A program made the translations under genes and the position numbers. A stretch of DNA of 10,539 nucleotides, taken from the NCBI GenBank assembly GCA_017455085.1, contig JAFTBT010000136.1, positions 1 through 10,539 on the forward strand, read 5' to 3'. Below are positions 1 through 9,700 of this stretch, piece after piece. The notes beneath the pieces are model-generated. The model did not search any database. It had not been told where the DNA came from and worked only from the letters and a program-made list of their open reading frames with translations. Within the stretch, counting starts at the first letter, position 1. Each line of letters begins with the position of its first letter. Source of the DNA: Synergistaceae bacterium. Its GTDB lineage: Bacteria; Synergistota; Synergistia; Synergistales; Aminobacteriaceae.

Positions 1-15
1 CTCCATTCTCCGCCA
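1..15 (+). tRNA. 3' end of a tRNA, probably tRNA-Ser (partial, cut by window edge)
   Basis: The first 15 bases read as the end of a tRNA. CTCC would be the last bases of the T-stem 3' strand, ATTCTCC the 3' strand of the acceptor stem (5' partner GGAGAAT), G the discriminator base and CCA an encoded tail. A GGAG-type acceptor stem with discriminator G is typical of bacterial tRNA-Ser, so serine is the favoured identity, but the anticodon lies outside the window. An intrinsic terminator 35 bases downstream on the same strand supports a small RNA gene ending here. This is inferred from a very short stretch and would be settled by the adjacent sequence. Confidence 0.62.
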
Positions 16-26
16 GATAATAACAC

Positions 27-119
27 GATGAAGATCGTTGAGATATACAGCCCGCATGATGAGCGGGTTTTTTGTTATCGTTAGCCGGATGAAGATTGTT
101 GCAATATATAGTCAGCATG
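27..119. repeat. Imperfect 32-bp direct repeat flanking the tRNA terminator
   Basis: Bases 27-58 and 88-119 are about 80% identical, both starting GATGAAGAT and ending GCATG, at a 61-base offset. The first copy runs into the terminator hairpin. In the second copy the hairpin half (CCCGC) is lost. This looks like an old duplication of the spacer downstream of the tRNA, possibly left by a tandem tRNA duplication or an insertion at the tRNA end. No function can be read from it. Confidence 0.6.
49..73 (+). terminator. Intrinsic terminator downstream of the tRNA
   Basis: CCCGC (51-55) pairs with GCGGG (63-67) around the 7-base loop ATGATGA and is followed directly by six T (68-73). The preceding AG can add weak pairs with the first Ts. 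The position, about 35 bases after the encoded CCA on the same strand, fits the terminator of the tRNA transcript. Confidence 0.75.
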
Positions 120-402
120 TGTTTCTGTTGCTCCACTACAGCCCAAAAGCCTCATCACAAAGAATACTCACACTCAGACAATGAGTTTCTTCCCTGCTGC
201 CATTGCCACACTACAGCCCCAAGCACTCACTACAAAAATTACTCCCTCACTCAGACAATGAGTTTCTTCCCTGCTGTCATTGCCACACTATAGCCCCAAG
301 CACTCACTACAAAAATTACTTCCTCACTCAGACAATGAGTTTCTTCCCTGCTGCCATTGCCACACTACAGCCCAAAAGCCTCATCACAAAAAATTACCCC
401 AC
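117..402. repeat. 77-bp non-coding tandem repeat array (about 3.7 copies)
   Basis: Three consecutive 77-base units start with ACTCAGACAATGAG at 172, 249 and 326, and a shortened, diverged unit precedes them from about 117. The two inner units are nearly identical. The first and last share a variant segment (GCCCAAAAGCCTCATCACAAA) instead of the inner GCCCCAAGCACTCACTACAAA form. Each full unit starts with the perfect dyad ACTCA-GACAA-TGAGT. Read on the minus strand, each also carries TAATTTTT. Because 77 is not a multiple of 3, every unit shifts frame, so the short open frames through it are not credible genes. The array fills the gap between the tRNA and the bglP 3' end. Its role is unknown. 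Confidence 0.88.
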
Positions 403-417
403 GCACTCACACGAGGG
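388..417 (-). terminator. Probable intrinsic terminator of the bglA-bglP operon
   Basis: On the minus strand, 45 bases past the bglP stop, CCCC-T-CG and CG-T-GGGG can form a stem (four G-C pairs, a T/T mismatch, two more pairs) around an 8-base loop, followed by TAATTTTTT. The U-rich end lies inside the last unit of the 77-bp repeat array, so array and terminator share sequence. The stem is moderate, so the call is likely rather than certain. Confidence 0.6.
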
Positions 418-462
418 GCAATCTCTCAATCTTTATCGGCTTCTTACACCACAAGCAGTCTC

Positions 463-2319
463 CTACAGTTCTACAGTCCCGAAAATCTCTCCGGTCTCAT
501 ATCTCTGTCCTGTCTTGAAGTCCAGCAATTTGCACTCGTCCGAGTTCGTGATGATCACCGCAGTAGTCGCAGGGTGTCCCGCCGCAGCAATCGCTCCCAA
601 GTCGAAACGCAGCACTTCCTGCCCAGCCTTCACCATGTCGCCGACCTTCACCAACGGCCTAAAGCCTTTACCCTTCATGCCTACGGTGTCTAGCCCCACA
701 TGAATCAGAATCTCCGCACCATCGTCTGACTTTATGCCCAGCGCGTGGAGTGAGTCCGAAATCGATACTACCTCACCGTTCACCGGCGAACACACTGTAG
801 CATTTTCGGGGATGATCCCGCAGCCCTGCCCTAACATTCCCTCAGAAAATACTCCGTCACCAATCTCCTTAAGGGTTATGTACTTGCCTGTTACCGGAGC
901 GTAAAGCATATTCTTGGCCGCATCGATGGTCTTTGTGGCTTCAGCTGACTTCCCGCCCAGAATGAACGTTATTATCGCAGCAGTGATTATCGTTACGGCA
1001 ATAGCTATCAAGATTCCCACAATAGTATCCTGGAAGATCGGCACTGCAAGAATCGTAGAGTACCCCATCACGTACACACGGCAGCCCAACAGTCCCGCTA
1101 CTATGCCTCCCACAGCTCCGCCGGCCATTACGCCGTACATGGGTGTCCTCTTCGGAAGGTTGTTGCCGTAAATTGCAGGCTCAGTTACTCCCGCAAAAAT
1201 ACATCCCACTGCGAGGCTGAATATCTCCGCACGCTTTTCGGGGTCTTTCTCCCTCAGGGCAGAACCTATACACGCACCGCCTTCGGACATGTTGTGCAGT
1301 AGGAATGCAGGACGGAATATCGCATCATACCCGGGATCCTGCAATGACTGTATCATGAACGGTACCAAAGCCGAATGCATACCCGCCATAATCATCCACG
1401 GAAGGCACGCCGCTAAGACTCCCACAGTCACGAATCCGATATTGTTCGCCAAGAACTCGAAGAACTGCCCGAGATAGATCCCCAAGTATCCGCCCAAAGG
1501 TGCAAGTATCGTGTAACCAAGAGCCATCGAGATAGCGACCGTACCCATTCCCACGAAGATAGCCTTGAAGATTCCAGGTACTACTTTGTTGAGCCAACGC
1601 TCCGTGTGGTACGTACACCATGCCAGTAACAGCGCAGGCAGCAATGACGCAGAATAGCTCATCAGCCTTACGGGGATTCCCAGCATTGTGATGGGCTCTC
1701 CAGCATTGACGAAGGCGAACCAGTTTTGATGCAGCAATGACAGCGCACATATCATCGCGTAAACCGGAGTCCCTCCGAGTTGGTTGGCAGATCCCATAGC
1801 AACGAACACAGGCAAAAAGTAGAATGGGACATCAGCCGCAATACTCAGCAGCTTGTACGTGCCTGTGCCTGCAAACGTGGCAGAAACCAGAGTCCCCAGC
1901 AGCAGAAACACCTTCAGCATACCGCCAGCAATGAGTCCGGGTACGCACGGAGTCACTGACGCAGCAACGAAACCGATCGTGTCGGAAATTGCTCCGCCTA
2001 TGGTGAAAGGTTTCTTGATGTCGTCAAGATTTTCATCAACATTCGCAGCAGCAGTGAGGTTGAAATTTTTCTGTACCGCCTCAAACACCGGCAGTAAGTG
2101 CTGGCCAAGTATCACCATGTACTCACCGCTTGCGCCTCCGCTTACAACCCCCAAAACTCCGGGTATAGCTTTCACGTCAGTAGTGTTTGCGTTCTTGTCG
2201 TTCTTGAGGATGAAACGTATCCTTGTCATGCAGTGGGCTACGGTCTTGATGTTTTCGGGGCCTCCCACAGCCATAACAATATCGTTAGCGATCTGTGCAT
2301 AGTCTAGTTTGTCCGCCAT
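463..2319 (-). CDS. bglP: Beta-glucoside PTS permease, EIIBCA
   Basis: This inner-membrane permease imports beta-glucosides and phosphorylates them with phosphate from PEP through HPr. The 618 residues have the family's usual length and B-C-A order. EIIB (about 1-85) has the phosphocysteine in VAHCMTRIRF (C30). EIIC (about 105-455) has many hydrophobic segments and the substrate-site motif GVTEPAIYG (377-385). EIIA (about 472-618) resembles glucose EIIA, with the phosphohistidine in ILIHVGLDTVGM (H540) and a supporting His in HALGI (H525). All key residues are present. The ATG is preceded by GGGAGGAG (2329-2336), which overlaps the end of bglA. The start lies 6 bases after the bglA stop, so the two are translationally linked. 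A beta-glucoside (cellobiose, arbutin or salicin type) is inferred from family and partner; the exact sugar is not readable from sequence. Confidence 0.95.
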   Translation of the reverse strand: MADKLDYAQIANDIVMAVGGPENIKTVAHCMTRIRFILKNDKNANTTDVKAIPGVLGVVSGGASGEYMVILGQHLLPVFEAVQKNFNLTAAANVDENLDDIKKPFTIGGAISDTIGFVAASVTPCVPGLIAGGMLKVFLLLGTLVSATFAGTGTYKLLSIAADVPFYFLPVFVAMGSANQLGGTPVYAMICALSLLHQNWFAFVNAGEPITMLGIPVRLMSYSASLLPALLLAWCTYHTERWLNKVVPGIFKAIFVGMGTVAISMALGYTILAPLGGYLGIYLGQFFEFLANNIGFVTVGVLAACLPWMIMAGMHSALVPFMIQSLQDPGYDAIFRPAFLLHNMSEGGACIGSALREKDPEKRAEIFSLAVGCIFAGVTEPAIYGNNLPKRTPMYGVMAGGAVGGIVAGLLGCRVYVMGYSTILAVPIFQDTIVGILIAIAVTIITAAIITFILGGKSAEATKTIDAAKNMLYAPVTGKYITLKEIGDGVFSEGMLGQGCGIIPENATVCSPVNGEVVSISDSLHALGIKSDDGAEILIHVGLDTVGMKGKGFRPLVKVGDMVKAGQEVLRFDLGAIAAAGHPATTAVIITNSDECKLLDFKTGQRYETGEIFGTVEL

Positions 2320-2325
2320 AGTGTA

Positions 2326-4183
<1,858 letters not shown>

Positions 4184-4211
4184 AAAAACACCCCCCTTGC
4201 GTGAAGAGGGG
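4184..4211 (-). terminator. Intrinsic terminator of the GH3-PHP unit
   Basis: On the minus strand, CCCCTCTT and AAGGGGGG form an 8-bp stem (one G-U pair) around the 5-base loop CACGC, followed by TGTTTTT. It begins 31 bases after the PHP gene stop. This is a well-formed rho-independent terminator that separates this unit from the bgl operon. Confidence 0.85.
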
Positions 4212-4242
4212 CATCATCTTTCTTGCTGCCTGCGTGAACTCG

Positions 4243-5070
4243 TTACAAGGCATGAAATTTCGGCTTCATACCCTCAAACGTGCATATGTACCTGAATCCC
4301 AAACTACGCAAAATATCCCTGCCTTCGTCAAAGTGCGCCGCCAAATATTTCGGGCTGTGTGCATCGCTCCCCATCGTCAGAATCTCTCCGCCCAAATCCC
4401 GATACAGCTCCAGAATCTCCCGGCTCGGTGTCGTGTCACTCAGGCCATACCTCCAGCTCGATGTGTTCAGCTCTATACCCTTACCGTCACGAATCGCAGT
4501 CTCCAGAATCTCCGCGACTATATCTTTCACGTTCGCAAACAGATACATACCCTTTTGGTCATACCGCACAACCAAGTCCAAATGCGCAAGCACAGAGTAG
4601 TCGTGAAAATTCTGCATCACTCGCAACAATTCTTCGTAGTAGCCTCTGTTGTACTCTGCCTGAGATTTTCCGGCTTGGTATTGCTGCGTCCATAGCTCAA
4701 GGTTATCGATCTGATGGATGCTCAACAACACAAAGTCCAGTTTCCCGCGATACTTTGCGTACAGGTCTTCATACTGCTTGATCGTGATGGTCTGCACCCC
4801 AAACTCAAGCCCTGCCCGAATCGTCAACATACCCCTGAACTTTTCACGTACTGCCTCAAGTGCCGGAAAGTACTCGGAGTAATTCGCATTAGCCTCATAA
4901 TTTCCGGTCTTCAGCATCGGGTCTCCAGCGTCATACTTCACGCCATAATCCACATGGTCAGTGAAGCAAAGCTCATCCAGTCCGAGAGTCACTGCCTGCT
5001 CTGCCTGAAGCTCCATCGGGGTGGTACTGTCATCGCTAAATTCGCTGTGTACGTGGTAGTCGTACTTCAT
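4243..5070 (-). CDS. PHP-family phosphatase, histidinol-phosphatase-like
   Basis: This is a PHP-domain metal-dependent phosphoesterase of 275 residues, the length of HisK/HisJ-type histidinol-phosphatases, which convert histidinol phosphate to histidinol in histidine biosynthesis. Metal ligands expected for the fold are visible: H6 and H8 in DYHVHSEFSDDS, H39 in FTDHVDYG, E89 in RAGLEFG, H119 in LLSIHQID, H163 in VLAHLDLVVRYD, and D236/H238 in MGSDAHSP. The NTSSWRYGL segment (about 202-210) is also usual in this group. No histidine gene is nearby. Instead the gene overlaps the upstream GH3 lipoprotein gene by 4 bases (ATGA), with its AAGGAGGAG site (5079-5087) inside that gene. PHP enzymes of this group also act on other phosphate monoesters, so the histidinol substrate is the likely but unproven reading. 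Confidence 0.85.
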   Translation of the reverse strand: MKYDYHVHSEFSDDSTTPMELQAEQAVTLGLDELCFTDHVDYGVKYDAGDPMLKTGNYEANANYSEYFPALEAVREKFRGMLTIRAGLEFGVQTITIKQYEDLYAKYRGKLDFVLLSIHQIDNLELWTQQYQAGKSQAEYNRGYYEELLRVMQNFHDYSVLAHLDLVVRYDQKGMYLFANVKDIVAEILETAIRDGKGIELNTSSWRYGLSDTTPSREILELYRDLGGEILTMGSDAHSPKYLAAHFDEGRDILRSLGFRYICTFEGMKPKFHAL

Positions 5071-6248
5071 TCTTGATACTCCTCCTTAAACTTTAGGGCA
5101 AATATACGCCTCACACTCTCGTCTATTCTTTCTTCGGAGATGCGTCCGGATTCTACGGCACTCACTACTGCGTCAATAGACTCCCTGAAATCATACGGAC
5201 ACACTACAAGATCATGCCCCGCCTCAATTGCCATCACTGAAGACTCACCGTGAGGGTAATTCTCAAGGATTGCCCCCATCTCCATAGAGTCAGTAACTAC
5301 TACGCCGTAATAGCCTAATTCCTGCCTGAGCTTTCCGGTTATCAGTTCGTGTGAGAGTGTCGCGGGCAAATCATCACTCGTAACATTCTTCATGGTGATG
5401 TGTGAAGTCATAATCATATCCGTGTTGTCGAAGTTGTCCATGAACGGGATTAAGTCCGCCTGCAAAAGCTCGTCCCAAGACTTATACACTGCTACATATC
5501 CAGTATGAGTGTCGTTAGTTGTGTCGCCGTGTCCCGGAAAATGCTTCAGAGTCCCCATAACTTTTTGCGCGTGCAGTCCGTCAAGGTATGCGCTCACCAT
5601 TGCGGAGACCAAATCCGGATCAGACCCGAAAGCCCTATCACCGATAACGATATTTTCTGGGTTAGTGTTCACGTCAGCAACAGGGGCAAAATCCAGATTG
5701 AAGCCGAAATCTTTGATGTAGCCGCCTATGGTGTACGCAGCATTGTATGCGTTCTGTGGGTCTGCTGTGTCGCCGATGGACTGCATTGTGCCTATCTGCT
5801 CAACGTCTGCGCTGAATTTCCGGCCTATGCGCCTGACTCTTCCGCCTTCTTCGTCAACAGCAATGAAGGGCTTGATCTCACATGCAGCGTCAAGGTCTGC
5901 GGTAAATTTTTTGACCTGATCGATGGTGTCAATATTCTGTGAGAACAGCACGAAGCCTCCCACTGGGTACTGCGTGAGGGTATCGGCCATTTCTTCAGTG
6001 AGGGCATAATCCCATGAATCGCGGTGATAGTGAACGTAATCCGCAGACGCTAAATTAGTGAGGTGTTCGGGTCTGATGATGAACAGCTGGCCGACTTTTT
6101 CCCTGAGGGACATAGCCTGAATCATTCTCTCGTTTTCGGAGTCTACATTGCCGTCCAAACTGCTTGAACTACTCCCGCAGCCTCCTGACGTTACAGCCGC
6201 AAACAACACTAATGCTAATACTACCTTGATGATTTTACTCATACTCAT
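5067..6248 (-). CDS. NagZ-like beta-N-acetylhexosaminidase, GH3 lipoprotein
   Basis: This is a glycoside hydrolase family 3 enzyme that most likely removes terminal beta-N-acetylglucosamine from muropeptides or chitin-type sugars. The N-terminus has a positive region, a hydrophobic stretch (about 7-19) and the lipobox-like TSGGC ending at C24, then a serine-rich linker, so the protein is probably an exported, lipid-anchored form. The catalytic part (about 40-390) has the GH3 strand FIAVDEEGGRVRR (128-140), NLDFAPVADVN (184-194), LKHFPGHGDT (234-243), the NagZ-type Asp-His acid/base dyad in NDTHTG (D246, H248) and the nucleophile D320 in VVVTDSMEMG. At 393 residues it is a single-domain NagZ type without the C-terminal domain of larger GH3 enzymes. 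AAAGGAG (6258-6264), 9 bases before the first ATG, supports this start over the second Met. The lipobox is slightly atypical (no Leu at -3). Confidence 0.9.
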   Translation of the reverse strand: MSMSKIIKVVLALVLFAAVTSGGCGSSSSSLDGNVDSENERMIQAMSLREKVGQLFIIRPEHLTNLASADYVHYHRDSWDYALTEEMADTLTQYPVGGFVLFSQNIDTIDQVKKFTADLDAACEIKPFIAVDEEGGRVRRIGRKFSADVEQIGTMQSIGDTADPQNAYNAAYTIGGYIKDFGFNLDFAPVADVNTNPENIVIGDRAFGSDPDLVSAMVSAYLDGLHAQKVMGTLKHFPGHGDTTNDTHTGYVAVYKSWDELLQADLIPFMDNFDNTDMIMTSHITMKNVTSDDLPATLSHELITGKLRQELGYYGVVVTDSMEMGAILENYPHGESSVMAIEAGHDLVVCPYDFRESIDAVVSAVESGRISEERIDESVRRIFALKFKEEYQE

Positions 6249-6325
6249 AAAAATTTACTCCTTTCTGTTTTTTCTGCAACAAATGATGTGATATTTTAGC
6301 CGGTGATGTTTTTATGAACAGTGCC

Positions 6326-6353
6326 GATAAACGCTGAAATATGCCACAGTCAA
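6326..6353 (-). promoter_or_regulatory. Weak promoter candidate upstream of the GH3 gene
   Basis: On the minus strand TTGACT (6348-6353, one mismatch to consensus) is followed after 16 bases by TTTATC (6326-6331, a poor -10). It lies in the 137-bp gap between the cupin stop and the GH3 start, where a promoter would be expected if the GH3-PHP pair is transcribed separately. No terminator was seen after the cupin gene, so the pair could also be read from upstream. Confidence 0.28.
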
Positions 6354-6385
6354 CACTCCGGATATTTTCGTCAAACACTGAGTAA

Positions 6386-6745
6386 TTATGTTTCACTGCT
6401 CTCAAAAACTGCAAGCCACACACACGCCGGCTCACTTGACGTATAGCTCACACGGTGCTTCTCATGCTCCGGAATCATCACCCAGTCTCCAGCCTCCAGC
6501 CAGATTTTTCCGTCAAGAGTCTCAAGTTCCGCACACCCCTGCAACACTGCGACATACTCCCATTCGCTTTGGTCATACCAGAACCCCGCAGGCGACACAT
6601 GCCCCTGTGAAACTATGCGCTCGATTCTTATTTTTCGTGAGTGTCCGGCCTTCAGAATCTCCACAAACTCGTCATCAGTTCGTGTTACCGGTGTGAAAAG
6701 ATTACCCCTCTGCAAAATTCTCTGCTTCTCCCCATAAAAATACAC
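6386..6745 (-). CDS. Small cupin-domain protein, start uncertain
   Basis: This is a single-domain cupin of about 109-119 residues with no assigned substrate. Residues 39-50 (IRIERIVSQGHV) and SPAGFWYDQSEWEYVAVLQG (51-70) match a widespread small cupin subfamily. The second cupin motif is GDWVMIPEHEKHRV (86-99). The usual HxH of motif 1 is absent, so the standard metal site is incomplete, as is common in this subfamily. The longest frame opens with GTG at 6745, which lies inside the carB terminator stem and has no properly spaced ribosome site. A TTG at 6715 (then QRGNLFTP) gives 109 residues, matches where such proteins usually begin, and has GGGGAG about 12 bases upstream, so it is the preferred start. 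Being just after carB, it probably depends on read-through or on an unseen promoter. Confidence 0.8.
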   Translation of the reverse strand: MYFYGEKQRILQRGNLFTPVTRTDDEFVEILKAGHSRKIRIERIVSQGHVSPAGFWYDQSEWEYVAVLQGCAELETLDGKIWLEAGDWVMIPEHEKHRVSYTSSEPACVWLAVFESSET

Positions 6746-6767
6746 CTCCCATTTTTCAGAGAGGTGT
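6736..6767 (-). terminator. Intrinsic terminator downstream of carB
   Basis: On the minus strand, ACACCTCTC pairs with GGGAGGTGT (9 bp, one G-U) around the 8-base loop TGAAAAAT, then ATTTTT follows. It starts 14 bases after the carB stop codon and is the strongest hairpin in the window. Its 3' arm contains GGAGGTG, a perfect-looking ribosome site that precedes an ATG (6735) in the wrong frame for the cupin. Confidence 0.85.
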
Positions 6768-6781
6768 GATGATTTTTCTGC

Positions 6782-9700
6782 CTAATGTATCAGGTTGTGC
6801 CACTCCTTAATGCTCTTCAGTGATTGGGAGTTCGCACCTTTTGCCTTCACCGTCATAATGCCCTCAATAGCTGCATCTGCCGCCGCCAACGTCGTAACGT
6901 AAGGTATCCTCATCTTCACCGAGCCTTTACGCAAGACGCTTCCTGATTTCGTGAGAGCCTTTTCACGCGGAGTATTCACCACCATCTGAACATTGCCGTT
7001 GATGATGTGATCCAGCAGATCCGGCCTGCCAGTGCCGACGTTTTCGCACTCAATACCTGCCTTGCTGAGAGCCTCAAACGTTCCCGGAGTCGCAAGTATC
7101 CTGAAACCCGAATAGCTGAACTTCTGCGCAATCGGAATGATACCCTGTTTGTCGGAGTCGCTCACCGCAATTAACACTGTTCCATCCATCGGGAGCTGTG
7201 CACCTGCGGCTTCTTCCGCCTTGAAAAACGCTTCACCTGCCATTGACGCAAGGCCAAGCACTTCACCTGTCGAACGCATTTCCGGACCAAGTACCGGATC
7301 AACTTCCTGAAACATGTTGAACGGGAAAACAGACTCTTTCACGCCGTAATAGGGTATGACTCTCTCACCGAGTGTCTCAAGCGGTGATGACCTGCCTGTG
7401 AGCTCCTGAGTGATCGCCTCAACAGCAAGAGGTACCATCCGGATCCCGCACACCTTCGACACTAACGGAACAGTCCGGGACGCTCTGGGGTTGGCCTCAA
7501 GCACAAACACTCTGCCTTTCTCGATAGCGTACTGAATATTCATTAGGCCTACAACATGCATAGCCTCAGCGATTTTGCGTGTGTAGTCCTTGATAGTAGT
7601 TAGTGCTTCGGGTGAAATATGCCTTGACGGGAGGAAACATGCCGAGTCCCCTGAGTGTATCCCTGCAAGCTCGATATGCTCCATCACTGCGGGAACATAT
7701 GCGTGTTTTCCGTCGCAAATAGCATCAGCCTCACACTCCAGCGCGTGATTCAGGAATCTATCTATCAGAATCGGCCTGTCAGGTGTTACGCCTACAGCAG
7801 CATTCACGTAGCTCTCTAGGCTTGCTTCGTCATAGACTATCTCCATTCCGCGACCGCCCAAAACGTACGAAGGCCTCACCATAACGGGATAGCCTATTCT
7901 TGCGGCGACCTCGTGAGCTTCTTCAAGGGTGGCTGCCATTCCCGACTCAGGCATAGGAATATCCAGAGAGTCCATCACGGATTTGAAGCGGCCTCTGTCC
8001 TCCGCAAGGTCTATGATTTCGGGAGATGTGCCGAGAATCTTCACGCCGTTACGCTCGAGTTCGCTGGCTAGGTTAAGCGGGGTCTGACCTCCGAACTGCG
8101 CGATGACTCCTACGGGATTTTCTGCCCTGTATATGCTCAAAACGTCCTCAAGAGTCAGCGGCTCAAAGTAGAGTTTGTCGGAAGTATCGTAGTCTGTGCT
8201 GACGGTTTCGGGGTTGCAGTTCACGATGATGGTCTCGAATCCGAGTCGCTTCAGGCTCTGCGCAGCATGTACACAGCAGTAATCGAACTCTATACCCTGC
8301 CCGATTCTGTTGGGGCCTCCTCCGAGAATCATGACCTTGCGATTCTGGGAGACTCTATTTTTGCCGGTGAGCTTGTTGTAGCTGGAGTAGTAGTATGCTC
8401 CGTCCTGAGTCCCGCTGACGTGGACACCCTCCCAGTTTTCGACAACTCCGAGAGATTCTCTGCGCTCCCTGATACTTTGCTCGCTGACACCCAAAATCTG
8501 CGCTAAATACTTGTCCGAAAATCCGTCCTTCTTGGCCTGAATGAGTACATCATCAGGAAGACTCTTGCCCCTGTAGCTGAGTATATGCTCTTCCTCATCG
8601 ACTAATGCCCTGAACTCCTCAAGGAAGTATCTTTTTACGTGAGTTAGCTCGTGAATCTCGTCAACGGTTGCGCCCTTGCGTAGTGCCTCATAAATCAGGA
8701 AGTACCTTTCACTCGTCGGGAACACTAAGCGTTTGAGCAGTTCGTCCTTAGTGAGAGCGTTGAAGTCCTTCGCGAATCCGAGTCCGTACCTGTCCTTCTC
8801 AAGTGAACGTATAGCTTTCTGGACGGCCTCCCGAAAATTCTTGCCTATGCTCATAACTTCACCGACTGCCCGCATTTGTGTGCCTAATTTGTCCTCGACT
8901 CCCTTGAACTTCTCGAAAGCCCAACGCGCAAACTTCACAACTACATAGCCATTTCCAGCCTCATCCGGAGCACCGCCTGGAGTGTATTTGTCGAGTGTGC
9001 CATACTTTCCGCAGGGTATATCGCTCAGAGCAAGACCAGCCGCCAATTTCGCAGACACCAGTGCAATCGGAAAGCCTGTAGCCTTTGACGCAAGAGCAGA
9101 CGACCGCGAAGTTCTGGGGTTGATCTCGATAACTATAACCCTTCCGGTTTTGGGGTCATGAGCGAACTGGACATTAGTACCGCCGATTACGCCTATATGT
9201 TCAACTATCTTGTAGGCCATCTCCTGAAGTTTTGCCTGAAGTTCCTGACTTATCGTGAGCATTGGCGCAACACAGAAAGAGTCTCCGGTGTGAACACCCA
9301 TAGGGTCAACGTTCTCGATGAAGCACACGGTGATCATGTTGTTGTTCTTGTCGCGTACGACTTCAAGCTCCAGCTCCTCCCAGCCCAACACAGACTCTTC
9401 CACCAAAACTTGATGCACTATACTTGCCTGCAAACCTCGCTCGCAAACGGTCTTCAGCTCTTCGCGATTGTAGACCAGCCCGCCGCCAGCACCTCCCATT
9501 GTGTACGCAGGACGCAGCACCACAGGATAGCCCAGCTCTTCAGCGATACCCAATGCCTCATCAACGGAATACGCCACTTGTGAGCGAGCCATATCGATCC
9601 CGAGTGCCTGCATGGTTTTCTTGAACTCTACACGGTCTTCACCACGCTCTATTGCGTCAGCCTGAACGCCTATAACCTGAACGTGATACTTATCGAGGAT

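Noticed and set aside
117..402. CRISPR array
   Set aside because: The 77-bp units are contiguous and similar along their whole length, with no unique spacers, and no cas gene is present.
96..703. Plus-strand open frames running through the 77-bp repeats
   Set aside because: The repeat unit is not a multiple of three, the peptides are low-complexity His/Cys/Ser-rich repeats of one another in shifted frames, no ribosome site precedes them, and they run into the antisense of bglP.
1325..1750. Minus-strand 141-codon frame inside bglP
   Set aside because: It is an alternative frame wholly inside a well-supported PTS permease, with no family resemblance or ribosome site.
6743..6745. GTG at 6745 as the certain cupin start
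   Set aside because: It sits inside the terminator stem with the only ribosome-like bases directly abutting or overlapping it. The TTG at 6715 better matches the start of the conserved domain, although this is not proven.
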